DNA of 64,000 nucleotides from Paenibacillus pabuli (GCF_039831995.1 NZ_JBDOIO010000003.1:1054001-1118000); one strand, 5' to 3'. Positions 19,401 through 28,128 are shown, numbered from the stretch's first letter. Numbers and translations: made by a program. Notes: generated by a model not told the origin, from the sequence alone.

Positions 19401-19578
19401 CCCAGTGTTCTCCTTGATGGAGATTCACTTGCTTACCCGACATCCGAGATTCATAGGATACAGGCTCTGGTGAAACCCATGCCTTTACTTCTAGTTCGGT
19501 AATCGGTTCATAAATGGCATCTCGAAGTTTGTTTAACATCTGTTTTAAACGTTCCGGCCTTATCGGTTCGTATGGCAT
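16486..19578 (-). CDS. GH38 alpha-mannosidase
   Basis: A cytoplasmic enzyme of about 1030 aa that hydrolyses terminal alpha-mannosides. The GH38 catalytic domain has the zinc motif GHAHIDLAWLWP (H217 and D219 counted from the chosen start) and the nucleophile in SLWMPDVFGYSASLPQLL (D329). A three-helix segment rich in RSKRYNRKMEKALRELE and large C-terminal beta-sandwich domains follow. No signal peptide. The frame is open to 19668, but the ATG at 19578 has GAGAGGAGC and starts at MPYEPIRPERL. It sits between the 735-aa putative glycosidase and the importer genes, so it probably trims imported alpha-mannosyl oligosaccharides. Confidence 0.95.
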   Translation of the reverse strand: MPYEPIRPERLKQMLNKLRDAIYEPITELEVKAWVSPEPVSYESRMSGKQVNLHQGEHWGELWDCAWFRFAGKFPTRDEVNAYERIVLLLDVSGELCLVDHEGTPVQGLTTINSEFDFSLGLPGKRVVELSKGYVSGDDIEVWADAGNNDLFGKYQGGTLREAVIAVCREDIRNLYYDTEVLLETAEHLPTGSARKERIYQTLYDVSLQLTDFSEERIRLAKKRTDEQLSLQGGDPVLTLSAVGHAHIDLAWLWPIRETIRKGARTFSTVLRMMERYPDYVFGASQPQLYDWMKQHYPKLYDQIKERVREGRWEPQGAMWVESDTNVPGGESLVRQILYGKRYFQEEFGLEMRSLWMPDVFGYSASLPQLLKKSGVDYMMTQKLSWSEYNQHPHHSFMWEGIDGSAILTHMPPEDTYNSPAAPRSIANAEQKYLDKNVSEHALMLFGIGDGGGGPGEEHLERLARTKNLLGLSPVVQEPSWAFFEKLHGEREKFQTWRGELYLEKHQGTLTSQARSKRYNRKMEKALRELEFASVLAAAQLGRGYPSGTLETIWKEVLLYQFHDILPGSSIKRVYDESLARYEELLIQTENMIANTYSSLADQFASSHMSTSEESTVVFNSLPWQRQEWLNIQGRWIKVQVPSMGYAVLPEYPNESTTRKVGTYIEFGSGTLGSELHVNVEERIIENDAFIVKFDQEGAIISILDKAESREIIPQGEQGNKLRVYHDEGDAWDFSHDYAVNQGIPLTLHDIRELREGPRVGLIFQYRYGESEFTQSVILTEGSRRIDFETNVHWRENAKMLRTSFPVNVRTEQVHCEIQFGSLSRPTHRNTTWDFAKDEICAHQWIDLSEPDYGVALLNDCKYGHRSMDNVLDLNLLRSSSYPDPEADRTEHAFTYSLFPHQGNHVQAEIYRRGNELNIPLRMISLSSVGNKQAGDIPLSKSFLQPEHAHVMVESVKKAEDGDEIIVRLYETSGTHANTVIHLGFDAAEAWIADLMENIISPIPMTDPSKITLSFTPFEIITLRLKLLQV

Positions 19579-19618
19579 ACTTTTGCTCCTCTCTGTTACG
19601 ATGATTGCCTCTAAGGAA

Positions 19619-21826
19619 TCAGCAGGAAGACCATCGCACATGTATCTCCGTACGGTTCTCGTCCCCATGCTCGTATTGAATAAGCACGGTTAGCGTATCT
19701 CGGTCCCATTCCCAAGAAGCGGGAACTGCTTTGCCTTGAACAATGTACTGGATAGATACTGGTATCGCTGCGCTGTACAGCCGTGCAGTAGCTTGCAGGC
19801 GGGCTGGCCCTCTCGCCACGAATCGAAAACCTGTGCCCGACACGGACAGAGCTTCGATTCGGGAAGAAGCCGCGATGAGGGAAACTTCTCCAGCCGCTGG
19901 ACGTCCTGATTCAACATCATAGAGCAGAGCCTGTTCGCCAGGCTTCAGAACGACCTGTCTCAGCACCGGCAGCTTCGAATCGAACAAATCCACAACTGGA
20001 CCCGATATGACAAGTGGCTCCTCGCTTACCGACTCATCCAAAGCAGATACGATGATGTAGGGACCCCGACTGATTTTGAAATATGGCCTCGACTCCCACT
20101 GGATAGCTGGTCGCTGGAGCACAGCAATCATATTTTGAACGGATTGGCGGAGACGATCAGATCCTGACTTGGATCGGGTGAATTCAGCCGGATGTTCGTT
20201 CAACCACGCAAATCCGCCCTTTCCTACCCGCTGGACACCGCTTCCCATCCCCTTCAGACCAAGTTGCTCGAACAAATGCTCACGTGGGGAATAATATTTG
20301 GTTCCAGACTTCCTATCCTGCAGCTCAAGATTCCACCACGCACGTATATCATGATAAGGATCACTATCATCCCCAACATAGATCAGCCCCCCGCCATCCT
20401 GCACCCATTGTGCCAGTACATAATGAATATCCGGATACTCAGGTTTGATAAACTCATAGCTGAGTACAAGGACATGGTAAGGTGACAGATAACCCGGATA
20501 CCGTCGTACATTATCGAGTAAAAGGGGACGAACGGGTATCCCGTGTTTTAGCAGTGGAAGCGCAAGACCGTAAAAAGGAGAGAAATCGAGCAGCTCGGTA
20601 TCACCCTCTTCTTGAAAGCTTTCAGGGTCCGTTCCATCATATTTTCCAGGATTAGGCGCCTCTAGATCAGGCTTCATTCGCTGAAACATAGCCGAATCGG
20701 CAATTAGAACGCCAACTTGCAGCGAGTTCCCATCCTTTTCGGTCACATTCTGATCCATGTTACCTAGGGTATGCATGACCTGGAGCAGCGTCGTTGCATA
20801 GTCTGCCGGGATTTTCTCCTTACTAGAACCTTCTTCCGCTGGATAAGTCCCTTGAAAGATTCTTCGAGGCCATGGGGCGACTTCATAATGGGCAACCCCA
20901 GGATGCAGAAGTGATGCAACCACGGTCTTCAAGTAGTTCTGCTTGTAATCCGACCAGGTATAATTCGGATTATCCTCGATCGGATCATGCAGGAACCACA
21001 TGCGTCTGTCGGTTCCGCGCACCAGTTCCTGCATTACACCGTACTCAAGGTAAGCGGTTTCAAATGTGCGTTCCTTGCGAATCCCTTCATACACATTTGG
21101 TGTACGGGATGTCCCCGTCCAGATCTGTGCAATATATCCATCAACGGAGGCCAGTTCAACAAGTTGTGATTGCGGACTGACGATCCGCCACTGCGTGTAA
21201 TTGATCAGGCTATGCGTTGGAACATAAAAGCGTAGGACACGGCCATAGCGTTGCAATGCATAATCCTTCATCTCGGCACATAACCGATCCAGGACTCGCG
21301 TATATAAGTATGCCTTTAGTTTCGAAGCTCGATATTGGGCATCAGGCGAGGCATGCGGCGGAATCCAAGGCTCCTTGTAATGCAGCTGCCATTCTCTCTT
21401 AAAAGCTTCAGAATATCCACCGTTCACCCAGAATTCAGGTTCTTCCAGATGGATAGCTTCAACACCTGCATCTACAGCGATTCGAATTTGCTCCGCTAAA
21501 TAACGTCCAAATGAAAGCGTAGGCACCATGTACGGAATAATGGGCTGATCCCCATGAAGAATCATCTGCTGGTGACGATCCGTCTGAGCTTCATCCCAGT
21601 GGGGCATGCCATCCACCTCACCATCAAGGTAGCTGGTGTAATCTCCCCAGGCAACCCCGGTCATGAGGTGAACAATATATCCTTTCTCTTTCCATTGCTT
21701 GATGCGTTTCGGCATCGATTCGTCAATGCCATATACCATGACAAAGTCAGTCTGTAGATCATAATCGGGATGATACGGAGCGGATTCCTGAAATCCGGTG
21801 CGCTCTTCTGTCCGGTCTCGTGACAC
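19619..21826 (-). CDS. Uncharacterised protein, putative glycoside hydrolase with GH42-like layout
   Basis: A 735-aa protein that I do not recognise as a named family. Residues about 25-320 look like a TIM barrel; IHLEEPEFW (E128, E129 and E131) resembles the strand-4 acid/base position of clan-A glycosidases. Residues about 370-500 resemble the glutamine-amidotransferase-like trimerisation domain of GH42 enzymes (LAQWVQDGGGLIYVGDDSDP), and a beta-sandwich of about 130 residues ends the protein. No signal peptide, so it is probably cytoplasmic. The start is GTG with AGGGGG at 7-bp spacing. It is first in the minus-strand operon ahead of GH38 alpha-mannosidase (40-bp gap). Glycosidase function is inferred from layout and context. 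Confidence 0.6.
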   Translation of the reverse strand: MSRDRTEERTGFQESAPYHPDYDLQTDFVMVYGIDESMPKRIKQWKEKGYIVHLMTGVAWGDYTSYLDGEVDGMPHWDEAQTDRHQQMILHGDQPIIPYMVPTLSFGRYLAEQIRIAVDAGVEAIHLEEPEFWVNGGYSEAFKREWQLHYKEPWIPPHASPDAQYRASKLKAYLYTRVLDRLCAEMKDYALQRYGRVLRFYVPTHSLINYTQWRIVSPQSQLVELASVDGYIAQIWTGTSRTPNVYEGIRKERTFETAYLEYGVMQELVRGTDRRMWFLHDPIEDNPNYTWSDYKQNYLKTVVASLLHPGVAHYEVAPWPRRIFQGTYPAEEGSSKEKIPADYATTLLQVMHTLGNMDQNVTEKDGNSLQVGVLIADSAMFQRMKPDLEAPNPGKYDGTDPESFQEEGDTELLDFSPFYGLALPLLKHGIPVRPLLLDNVRRYPGYLSPYHVLVLSYEFIKPEYPDIHYVLAQWVQDGGGLIYVGDDSDPYHDIRAWWNLELQDRKSGTKYYSPREHLFEQLGLKGMGSGVQRVGKGGFAWLNEHPAEFTRSKSGSDRLRQSVQNMIAVLQRPAIQWESRPYFKISRGPYIIVSALDESVSEEPLVISGPVVDLFDSKLPVLRQVVLKPGEQALLYDVESGRPAAGEVSLIAASSRIEALSVSGTGFRFVARGPARLQATARLYSAAIPVSIQYIVQGKAVPASWEWDRDTLTVLIQYEHGDENRTEIHVRWSSC

Positions 21827-21889
21827 ATTCTAACCCCCTAGTGACGCTATCGCTTGGATTGTGTTGTATGACTATCCATCATTTTCTAG

Positions 21890-21918
21890 ACTATAATATA
21901 TGATTTGAATATATTCAA
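21890..21918 (-). promoter_or_regulatory. Promoter with palindromic operator ahead of the mannosidase operon
   Basis: On the minus strand a -35 TTGAAT (21918-21913) and a -10 TATAGT (21895-21890) are 17 bp apart. The perfect 14-bp palindrome TTGAATATATTCAA (21905-21918) covers the -35 box. The next gene leftward is the 735-aa putative glycosidase. The neighbouring GntR/LacI-type regulator is the obvious candidate repressor (inference). Confidence 0.6.
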
Positions 21919-21934
21919 TATGTTTTTTAAAACA

Positions 21935-21968
21935 AAAAACCTCCCCCGTACTTGACGGAGAAGGTTTT
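21935..21968 (-). terminator. Intrinsic terminator of the GntR-type regulator
   Basis: On the minus strand AAAACCTTCTCCG pairs with CGGGGGAGGTTTT (two mismatches/wobbles) around a 7-nt loop, followed by a T-rich tract. It lies 15 bp past the regulator stop codon. Confidence 0.8.
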
Positions 21969-21982
21969 CTTGTAAATCCATA

Positions 21983-23131
21983 TTAGCTTTGACGAACCTT
22001 GCCCGTGGTTTGGCACACCACAAGTTCAGGCTCAATAAGTATTTTACTGTAGATTTTCGCTTTGTCGTGATCATGCAACACCTCAAGTAATTTAACGGCA
22101 GCCTGGTATCCCATATCTCGCTCAAACTGATTCACGTGGGTAAATATGCTGAATTCCTCTACGATAGACGTGGGATCATCGAAGCTTACAATGGACACGT
22201 CTTCAGGTACCCTTAGCCCTGCTTGTTTGGCCATTTGATGAATCTGCACACCGAGCCTTCCGTTAAGCGAAATGTATGCAGTAACCATACGGTTTACGAT
22301 ATACCTATACAAGGGATGGGATTCTGCATCTTTCAGCAAGCTCAAGGGTTGGAAATCTGTGATCATATGGGCCGGATTGATTAAAGACCCTTTAGCTTTC
22401 AAGGCCTCAATATAACCCTCGATCCGTTCCTGGACCGTGACGGTCTGCAGGGGCGAATCTGAACAGATGGCGATATCCCGGTGCCCGAGCTCCCACAGAT
22501 GCTCTACAGCAAGTCTGGTACCGCGTCTTCCGTCCGCCGCAATATAGTGTGTCTCGACACCAGGCAGATAGCGGTCGATCAGTACAAATGGAAAACCCGA
22601 GAGTTTCATGCCCAGGATCTCCTCGTTATAGTTTTCCTCATCGACAGGAAAAATTAACAGACCTTCAGCGCCAAGAGCCTTCAGTTCCTTGATGACATCC
22701 TTCTCTTTATCCAACCTGCCATGTGTAAACATGATCATGCTTCGATAACCTTTCTCGCTAAGAGCTTGTTCAATCCCTTCAACAAGTCTGATGGCGAAGT
22801 AGTCATGGATCGAGGGCATAATCACACCGACCATTCCCGTAGACATTGTGCCTTCTCTGCCCTTTGCTGCATTCGCCGGCGTTGACGTCACTGATACCAT
22901 ATCGTTTTCTTCCGCAACAAAACTTCCCTTGCCCGGTACTCGGGCGATCAGCTTCTCATTCGCTAACCCTGTCAAGGCATTGGCTACAGTGATTTTACTG
23001 ACTTGAAACTGATCCATCAGCTCCTTCTCTGTCGGTATTCGATCACCGGGTTTCATCTTTTGTGTAGTTATGATGTTTCTGACATAGTCCTGGATTTGTT
23101 GATACAACGGAACTCGATCATTTGTGTTCAT
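21983..23131 (-). CDS. GntR-HTH / LacI-type sugar-binding transcriptional regulator (AraR-like)
   Basis: A regulator of about 382 aa. Residues 1-75 are a GntR-type winged helix (VPLYQQIQDYVRN, then GDRIPTEKELMDQFQVSKIT and the wing VPGKGSFVAE); residues about 95-375 are a periplasmic-binding-protein-like effector domain (GVIMPSIHDYFAIRLVEGIE and HLWELGHRDIAICSD). This is the AraR architecture, in which a sugar releases the repressor from DNA. The frame opens at a GTG at 23140, but the ATG at 23131 is better spaced from GGTGATG. It is divergent from the GxGYxYP gene and upstream of the mannosidase operon. Confidence 0.9.
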   Translation of the reverse strand: MNTNDRVPLYQQIQDYVRNIITTQKMKPGDRIPTEKELMDQFQVSKITVANALTGLANEKLIARVPGKGSFVAEENDMVSVTSTPANAAKGREGTMSTGMVGVIMPSIHDYFAIRLVEGIEQALSEKGYRSMIMFTHGRLDKEKDVIKELKALGAEGLLIFPVDEENYNEEILGMKLSGFPFVLIDRYLPGVETHYIAADGRRGTRLAVEHLWELGHRDIAICSDSPLQTVTVQERIEGYIEALKAKGSLINPAHMITDFQPLSLLKDAESHPLYRYIVNRMVTAYISLNGRLGVQIHQMAKQAGLRVPEDVSIVSFDDPTSIVEEFSIFTHVNQFERDMGYQAAVKLLEVLHDHDKAKIYSKILIEPELVVCQTTGKVRQS

Positions 23132-23442
23132 TCGGATCACATCACCAATTCATTCATAATATTTGAGATATATAATATATTCTTTCACAAGCATTCGCAA
23201 CAAACAAGCTGAACTTATCTGCAGTTCAATCTAACCTCTCCAGGATGATGGCATGATTAAAATGTCTCTTTTTCTTACACTTTGGGAACTTTTGTCGAAT
23301 CTATTGCAATAACATATATGTATATATTTAATATATATTGAGTTGAGGTGTGTTGATTGGCTTTCTGCCAAAAAAGGAGGGCGGAATCACTGAAGGGATA
23401 CACACGCTCTAATTTCCGACTATAACAAGGAGTGAATTCGCC
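23132..23442. promoter_or_regulatory. Divergent regulatory region between regulator and GxGYxYP gene
   Basis: About 310 bp without a gene. An AT-rich near-palindrome at 23165-23182 ends in ATATATTC, the same half-site as in the operator at 21905-21918. A second AT-rich block at about 23310-23340 contains CATATATG and ATATATATTGAG. These are candidate binding sites for the GntR-type regulator. The start of the rightward gene is set by AAGGAGTGA at about 23429-23437. Confidence 0.4.
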
Positions 23443-25500
23443 ATGGCTCGTAGATTCACGATACTCTGTTTAGCCTTCGTCTGCGCTTTTTCCTTAACTG
23501 CTGGTTCGGTATCCGCTTCGGAAAGCAATGTTCAAACAGCTAAATCTGGGGATTCCAAATCTAACCGTGAGCTCCCCAGTTTCAAGAAGCCAAAACATCT
23601 GGATGCTGCTGACATTTATGATGCACCAGGTGATATCAAATTGCTGCTTGGAACGCTGCAGGGAATTGTTAACCGGAAACAACCGCGAATCTATCTGATC
23701 GAATCCCAGGAAGAAGGAAAATTGACCTGGCTAAAGGATCTCCATGTGCCCTATACGCTACACCAGGATTATTGGGACGTCTTCTCGGCATATCGCAGCG
23801 AAGTCAAAGGCATGATTGTGTATGATCCCAAGTTACCTGATTCTATTAATGTGGCAACCACTCTTGCTGGTCTAAAGGATGCTGTTGTTGCAAGTCCCGA
23901 GCTGGCAGCCCAATTGTCCAAAGCACCGTATAACCTGAATATCCTTGATGATCTACAGGGTAAATTCAGCAGTCGGATTGATGCTTATACCTGGCAATAT
24001 GAGAATCTGTGGAAGAATACAACCCACCAGATGTTAGTCGGACTTGATCCGGATACAGCCATCCGTATTCCATCCGGTCTTCCCGAGTCGTTTGTGACCA
24101 TTGCAGAGGAGAAGCAGCCCATACGAGATGCCAGCAACCGAGACACTTACCCGCTTGACCTTTCTTCGCTGCTTGGGGAATCCAAGGTTTATCTCCGGTT
24201 TGATGATGCCTTAACCCAAGATGGCTGGGGCCCCGCAGTACATGAAGTTACGGTGAAGGCAGATGGCGAAGTCATAGCAAACTTCGTTGCTGGAACGCCA
24301 GAAGAAGAACTTTTGCTGTACGATAGACAAAATTCCAAGGTCGCAGAGGGTCAGGGCGGTCACCGTTTCGCCGATAATGGCAATTATTTTGTATATGAAT
24401 TCAGCCCTCCTGCGGGAACTCAGGAACTGACGGCTGAGGTGGACATGTGGAACCAGTTTAAAGTTTCAGCGGGTAATATCCGTCCGCTCTCTGCTGAGCA
24501 GCAGGAACCCTACGGTTATTTGCGGGACTATGCAGTCGCCAATAAAGCGATGGTTTTTTGGCTGGACTCCAACGTGCCTGAACAAAAAGCACTTTTTGAA
24601 AAAATCATGTCCGACGTGAATCCGGGAACTCCCTACCTTGGATGGTTCAGCAATGATGTGGAAGGTGAGTTCAGCTCCGTTGAGATTGCATCGCGTTATG
24701 GGGTCTACGTACTTGCTGCCGACTGGTTCAGTAATCTCACCGTTTTCTCGGGAACCGAGGCGAAGTTCAAGCCCGTTAAAAAATCTCCACGTCCGAAGCT
24801 GGAGAACAAAATCTACGTAACGTATACCTTCACTGAAGGTGATAATTTTCAGTACAACCAGCACCGTATGCGTGTAATGTGGGATGATCCTGCACGAGGC
24901 AAGGTTCCAATCAATTGGACTTCAAGCCCGCTTCTTTATGAGGGTGCACCGGCGATATTGAATCATTATGTGAATACAGCAACTCCCAATGATCTGCTGA
25001 TTGCCGGACCATCCGGAGCAGGTTACCTCTATCCGGGTGCATGGCCAGACTCCAGCTTCCGGTCGTTTTTGCAACAGACCGAAAAGTATCTAAAAAAGAC
25101 GGGCATGACGATCTCATATGTTCTGAACCGGGAAGACAGCGAGAATATACCTCTCACACCATTTAAGGCAAGCGCTTACGAAGAGGATTATCATTCTCCA
25201 GGGTTATTCATTAGCTATGAAGACCACTATGGCGTTGAGATCGTTGGCAAGAGCTTGCCGGTGTCTACGATTCGTGGAATAAGTACAGTCCAGGATGGGT
25301 TACAGGTACTGAATGAGGCAAAAGCAAACTGGGATGGAACATCGCCGTTGTTCATTTCCCTTGGATTGCTTGCCTGGAGCATGACTCCATCCGATGCCTT
25401 GGCAGTCACTGAAGAATTGGGACCGGAATTTAAGGTAGTGCGAGCGGATGACTATTTCTCCCTTATTCGAGAAAGTAAGCATTTGCCCCCTAGCAAGTAG
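23443..25500 (+). CDS. Secreted GxGYxYP-family protein
   Basis: A 685-aa protein with an N-terminal signal peptide (probable cleavage after about residue 25, VSA/SE) and no lipobox. The C-terminal half carries the family signature GPSGAGYLYPGAWPDSSF at residues 522-539 and the block YTFTEGDNFQYNQHRM, matching the GxGYxYP putative glycoside hydrolase family. Residues about 205-345 form a beta-rich block that interrupts the N-terminal domain and could be a sugar-binding sandwich. The enzymatic activity of this family is not established. It is divergent from the sugar-responsive regulator and lies between two alpha-mannosidase gene sets. Confidence 0.8.
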   Translation: MARRFTILCLAFVCAFSLTAGSVSASESNVQTAKSGDSKSNRELPSFKKPKHLDAADIYDAPGDIKLLLGTLQGIVNRKQPRIYLIESQEEGKLTWLKDLHVPYTLHQDYWDVFSAYRSEVKGMIVYDPKLPDSINVATTLAGLKDAVVASPELAAQLSKAPYNLNILDDLQGKFSSRIDAYTWQYENLWKNTTHQMLVGLDPDTAIRIPSGLPESFVTIAEEKQPIRDASNRDTYPLDLSSLLGESKVYLRFDDALTQDGWGPAVHEVTVKADGEVIANFVAGTPEEELLLYDRQNSKVAEGQGGHRFADNGNYFVYEFSPPAGTQELTAEVDMWNQFKVSAGNIRPLSAEQQEPYGYLRDYAVANKAMVFWLDSNVPEQKALFEKIMSDVNPGTPYLGWFSNDVEGEFSSVEIASRYGVYVLAADWFSNLTVFSGTEAKFKPVKKSPRPKLENKIYVTYTFTEGDNFQYNQHRMRVMWDDPARGKVPINWTSSPLLYEGAPAILNHYVNTATPNDLLIAGPSGAGYLYPGAWPDSSFRSFLQQTEKYLKKTGMTISYVLNREDSENIPLTPFKASAYEEDYHSPGLFISYEDHYGVEIVGKSLPVSTIRGISTVQDGLQVLNEAKANWDGTSPLFISLGLLAWSMTPSDALAVTEELGPEFKVVRADDYFSLIRESKHLPPSK

Positions 25501-25532
25501 TCTCCGTACTTCTAGAAAAATTGAATAAACGC

Positions 25533-25578
25533 AAGAAGCATCGTCACCCTATATGAAGGGATTCGATGCTTCTTTTTT
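25533..25578 (+). terminator. Intrinsic terminator after GxGYxYP gene
   Basis: Perfect 11-bp arms AAGAAGCATCG (25533-25543) and CGATGCTTCTT (25564-25574) with an inner CCT/AGG pair, followed by T-rich sequence. It stops rightward transcription before the convergent GH125 gene. Confidence 0.88.
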
Positions 25579-25645
25579 TCAAAATTGTCTAATAAAAACC
25601 TATACATTTAAACTTAAACTGACATTCTCAAGACTCTTTGCACAG

Positions 25646-26929
25646 TTAACGTTGAACAGTAATTCCGGAACACATAAGAACGAGTTCGCAAAACATCATG
25701 TTAGCCCACGAAAACCAAGGACGGGTAAATTCTTCCGGATTGTCGGCGTCAAAACCCTCGTGCATAAGCCCGGTTCCTCCGTCTGTCGCGAGCAGCACAT
25801 TAAGAAGAAACTGTTTTTCGATGTCGTCCTGAGACGTCATGCCTTGCATCGCAAGTGCAATATGCCAGATGTATTGATTCGGCGTATGTGGACTACCAAT
25901 TCCAGAAGCCGACTTTCCCTGGTAATAGTATGGATTACGCTTGCTCAAGATGAATTTTCGCGTATTCATATAGACTGGATCATCTGCAGTCGTATACCCC
26001 AGATAAGGAAGGGATAGCAAGCTAGGGACATTGGCGTCATCCATCAAATTGGCAGCCCCTAGTCCGTCAACTTCATATGCATAGATAGGTCCACATTCTT
26101 CATCTACTAATATGCCATACTCGTGAATGCCTTTATCGATCTGTACTGCAAGTTTCTCTGCTTCTTCTGCAAGCTCCTGATCCCTAAAGACTTCTTGCGC
26201 TATTTCCTTTACATAATGAAGCACAACAACAGCAAACATATTAGATGGAACCAAATACCCGTACATACATGCGTCATCACTAGGCCTAAAGCCGGACCAG
26301 GTCATCCCGGTGTATCCTGTTTCTGATCCTTTACCATTCCGAACTAATGTATCCGATTCTGGACAATTGAAGCGTTCAAACGTATACGTTGAATCAGATT
26401 CATGCCTCTGCTCCCTTTTCCATAATGCGATTATCTGGTGTACTCCTGTACGAAAGTTTTCATCCAAATGGTCCGAACTCCCGGCATTCTTCCACAACAA
26501 ATAACTGAGCTGAATCGGATAACACAGTGAATCGATCTCGTATTTCCTTTCCCATACCCACGGACTCATATCGGTTACATCCTTCTGGTGCCCTGCACCA
26601 CTGGGAGAATCGTTAAATGCATTCGCATAGGGATCTCGCAAAATATAATCGAATTGGCGCCGTACCACCCCTTGAATCATGTCACGGATTTCCGGATCTT
26701 CCGCAAGGACCAGGAATGGTCTTACCTGCGCCGCAGAATCGCGAAGCCACATGGCAGGAATATCCCCTGTAATAACAAACGTTGTGCCATCATCCTTCCG
26801 TTTCAATGTGGTCTTCCAAGTGTTAGCCAAACACCGTTCAAACATGTCCGCTGTTCTTTCGGGTTGCTTCCCGCGCACCGCGTCCGTTAAGCGTCTGATC
26901 GCCTCTGGAAGTTCTGTATCATAATGCAT
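25646..26929 (-). CDS. GH125 exo-alpha-1,6-mannosidase
   Basis: A cytoplasmic enzyme of 427 aa, normal for GH125, a metal-independent inverting exo-alpha-1,6-mannosidase family with an (alpha/alpha)6 barrel. The N-terminal block GDIPAMWLRDSAAQVRPFL (residues 55-73) is the family signature; NDSPSGAGHQKD, KYEIDSLCYPIQLSYLLW, SGFRPSDDACMYGYLVPSNM and GIGSPHTPNQYIWHIALAMQ are also typical. No signal peptide. The start ATG is preceded by GGGGATGGGGAA. It is the last gene of the minus-strand operon behind secreted GH76 mannanase, so it probably removes alpha-1,6-mannose from imported products. Confidence 0.95.
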   Translation of the reverse strand: MHYDTELPEAIRRLTDAVRGKQPERTADMFERCLANTWKTTLKRKDDGTTFVITGDIPAMWLRDSAAQVRPFLVLAEDPEIRDMIQGVVRRQFDYILRDPYANAFNDSPSGAGHQKDVTDMSPWVWERKYEIDSLCYPIQLSYLLWKNAGSSDHLDENFRTGVHQIIALWKREQRHESDSTYTFERFNCPESDTLVRNGKGSETGYTGMTWSGFRPSDDACMYGYLVPSNMFAVVVLHYVKEIAQEVFRDQELAEEAEKLAVQIDKGIHEYGILVDEECGPIYAYEVDGLGAANLMDDANVPSLLSLPYLGYTTADDPVYMNTRKFILSKRNPYYYQGKSASGIGSPHTPNQYIWHIALAMQGMTSQDDIEKQFLLNVLLATDGGTGLMHEGFDADNPEEFTRPWFSWANMMFCELVLMCSGITVQR

Positions 26930-26991
26930 TTCCCCATCCCCTTATGCTCTATGAAATCATAATCCGTGCAATCCATGTATTCTAAGTGTTC

Positions 26992-28128
26992 CTATCTTCT
27001 TGGCTTAACTGGCTTGGAAGGTTTGCCTGACTCCAATTCCGCAGCGGCCTCCAGCAGAAAGACACCACTGAGCTGTGCAGTAAGGTGGAGTGGGTTCTGG
27101 GCCGGTTGACCCCACGCCTGACCGAATAATCCGTTTTTCCGACTGCCTTTCAGTAACGCATCAGCATTGCGGTAGATCGCTTTCTTCAGACTCTTGTTGT
27201 GCCCGATGTCATACAGCTCAGCCATGTAACGAATCAATATGCCTTTGAACAAAGCGCCATCGCCATCCCCGTCCTCTTTGAAAATTCCCGTCTTCTCATT
27301 CGTCAAAGTCTTCAGGGAACCTGCTGCTGTCTTCTCCGCATCTTGCAAATACACCTGATCTCCCGTAATGCGGTAGAGTTCCACTCCGGCACCAATGAAC
27401 GTGCCTTGGTTGTATGTGAAGATCCAGTCTTCATTCACATCAAGCGTGCCGTCCTCACGCAGCACCAGGCCATCTGCGACGAGTCCCGTCTCCGGATTTA
27501 CGAGATACCGTTTCTCCCATTCATATATTTTTTGCGCCCATTCCAAGTCCTGAGGATCGCCGAATCGCTCATACAATCTTGCTGCCAGGATGGAAGCTGG
27601 TCCGCTTGAACATGCATTACGGTTATACCGTTGATCCTTCTTCCACGCCATGCCGCCCAGATCATCTTCCCACCAGGCTGTCTTAATGTCTTCCCAGAGA
27701 GCAAGCACGTAGCCTTTCATCTCTTCACTGCCTGTCGCATCATAGAGCCGAAGAGCGGCAAGGGCCAGCCATTCCATATCATCGTAGAACTCATTATGAA
27801 GCGAACCATTGTGTTCAATAATACTGCGAACCAGTTGTTCCGCACGTTCCGTGTACGTTTCGTCTCCTGTCCGTTCATATCCGTCTACCAGTGCATCAAC
27901 CGCATGAGCTTTCCACCAGTAATTCAGAGCCTGTTCTCCTTCCGTTGTCGATGGATAAGCGTTATTCATCATTTTTGCTTCATCGTTCCAGTAGTACTCA
28001 TGAAGCTTCTCTTGTGCCCACTGCGCTTGTCGGGTATATTGATTTTTGCCTCCACCGCTGGCACCCATGGTGGTTACCAAAATAATACTGAGTACAACCG
28101 TCAGGCTAATGATTTTCTTTTTTCTCAT
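26992..28128 (-). CDS. Secreted GH76 endo-alpha-1,6-mannanase
   Basis: A protein of about 378 aa with an N-terminal signal peptide (MRKKKIISLTVVLSIILVTT then MGASG) and no lipobox cysteine. The GH76 catalytic Asp-Asp pair is D116-D117 in NEFYDDMEWLALAAL; AWKKDQRYNRNACSSGPASI and FTYNQGTFIGAGVELY are further family blocks. GH76 enzymes cut alpha-1,6-linked mannan backbones. The frame is open to 28152, but the ATG at 28128 begins the signal peptide and has AAGGGATGG in front. A basic Pro/Lys-rich tail (KPSKPVKPRR) ends the protein. It lies between the permease genes and GH125 and would act outside the cell. Confidence 0.93.
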   Translation of the reverse strand: MRKKKIISLTVVLSIILVTTMGASGGGKNQYTRQAQWAQEKLHEYYWNDEAKMMNNAYPSTTEGEQALNYWWKAHAVDALVDGYERTGDETYTERAEQLVRSIIEHNGSLHNEFYDDMEWLALAALRLYDATGSEEMKGYVLALWEDIKTAWWEDDLGGMAWKKDQRYNRNACSSGPASILAARLYERFGDPQDLEWAQKIYEWEKRYLVNPETGLVADGLVLREDGTLDVNEDWIFTYNQGTFIGAGVELYRITGDQVYLQDAEKTAAGSLKTLTNEKTGIFKEDGDGDGALFKGILIRYMAELYDIGHNKSLKKAIYRNADALLKGSRKNGLFGQAWGQPAQNPLHLTAQLSGVFLLEAAAELESGKPSKPVKPRR

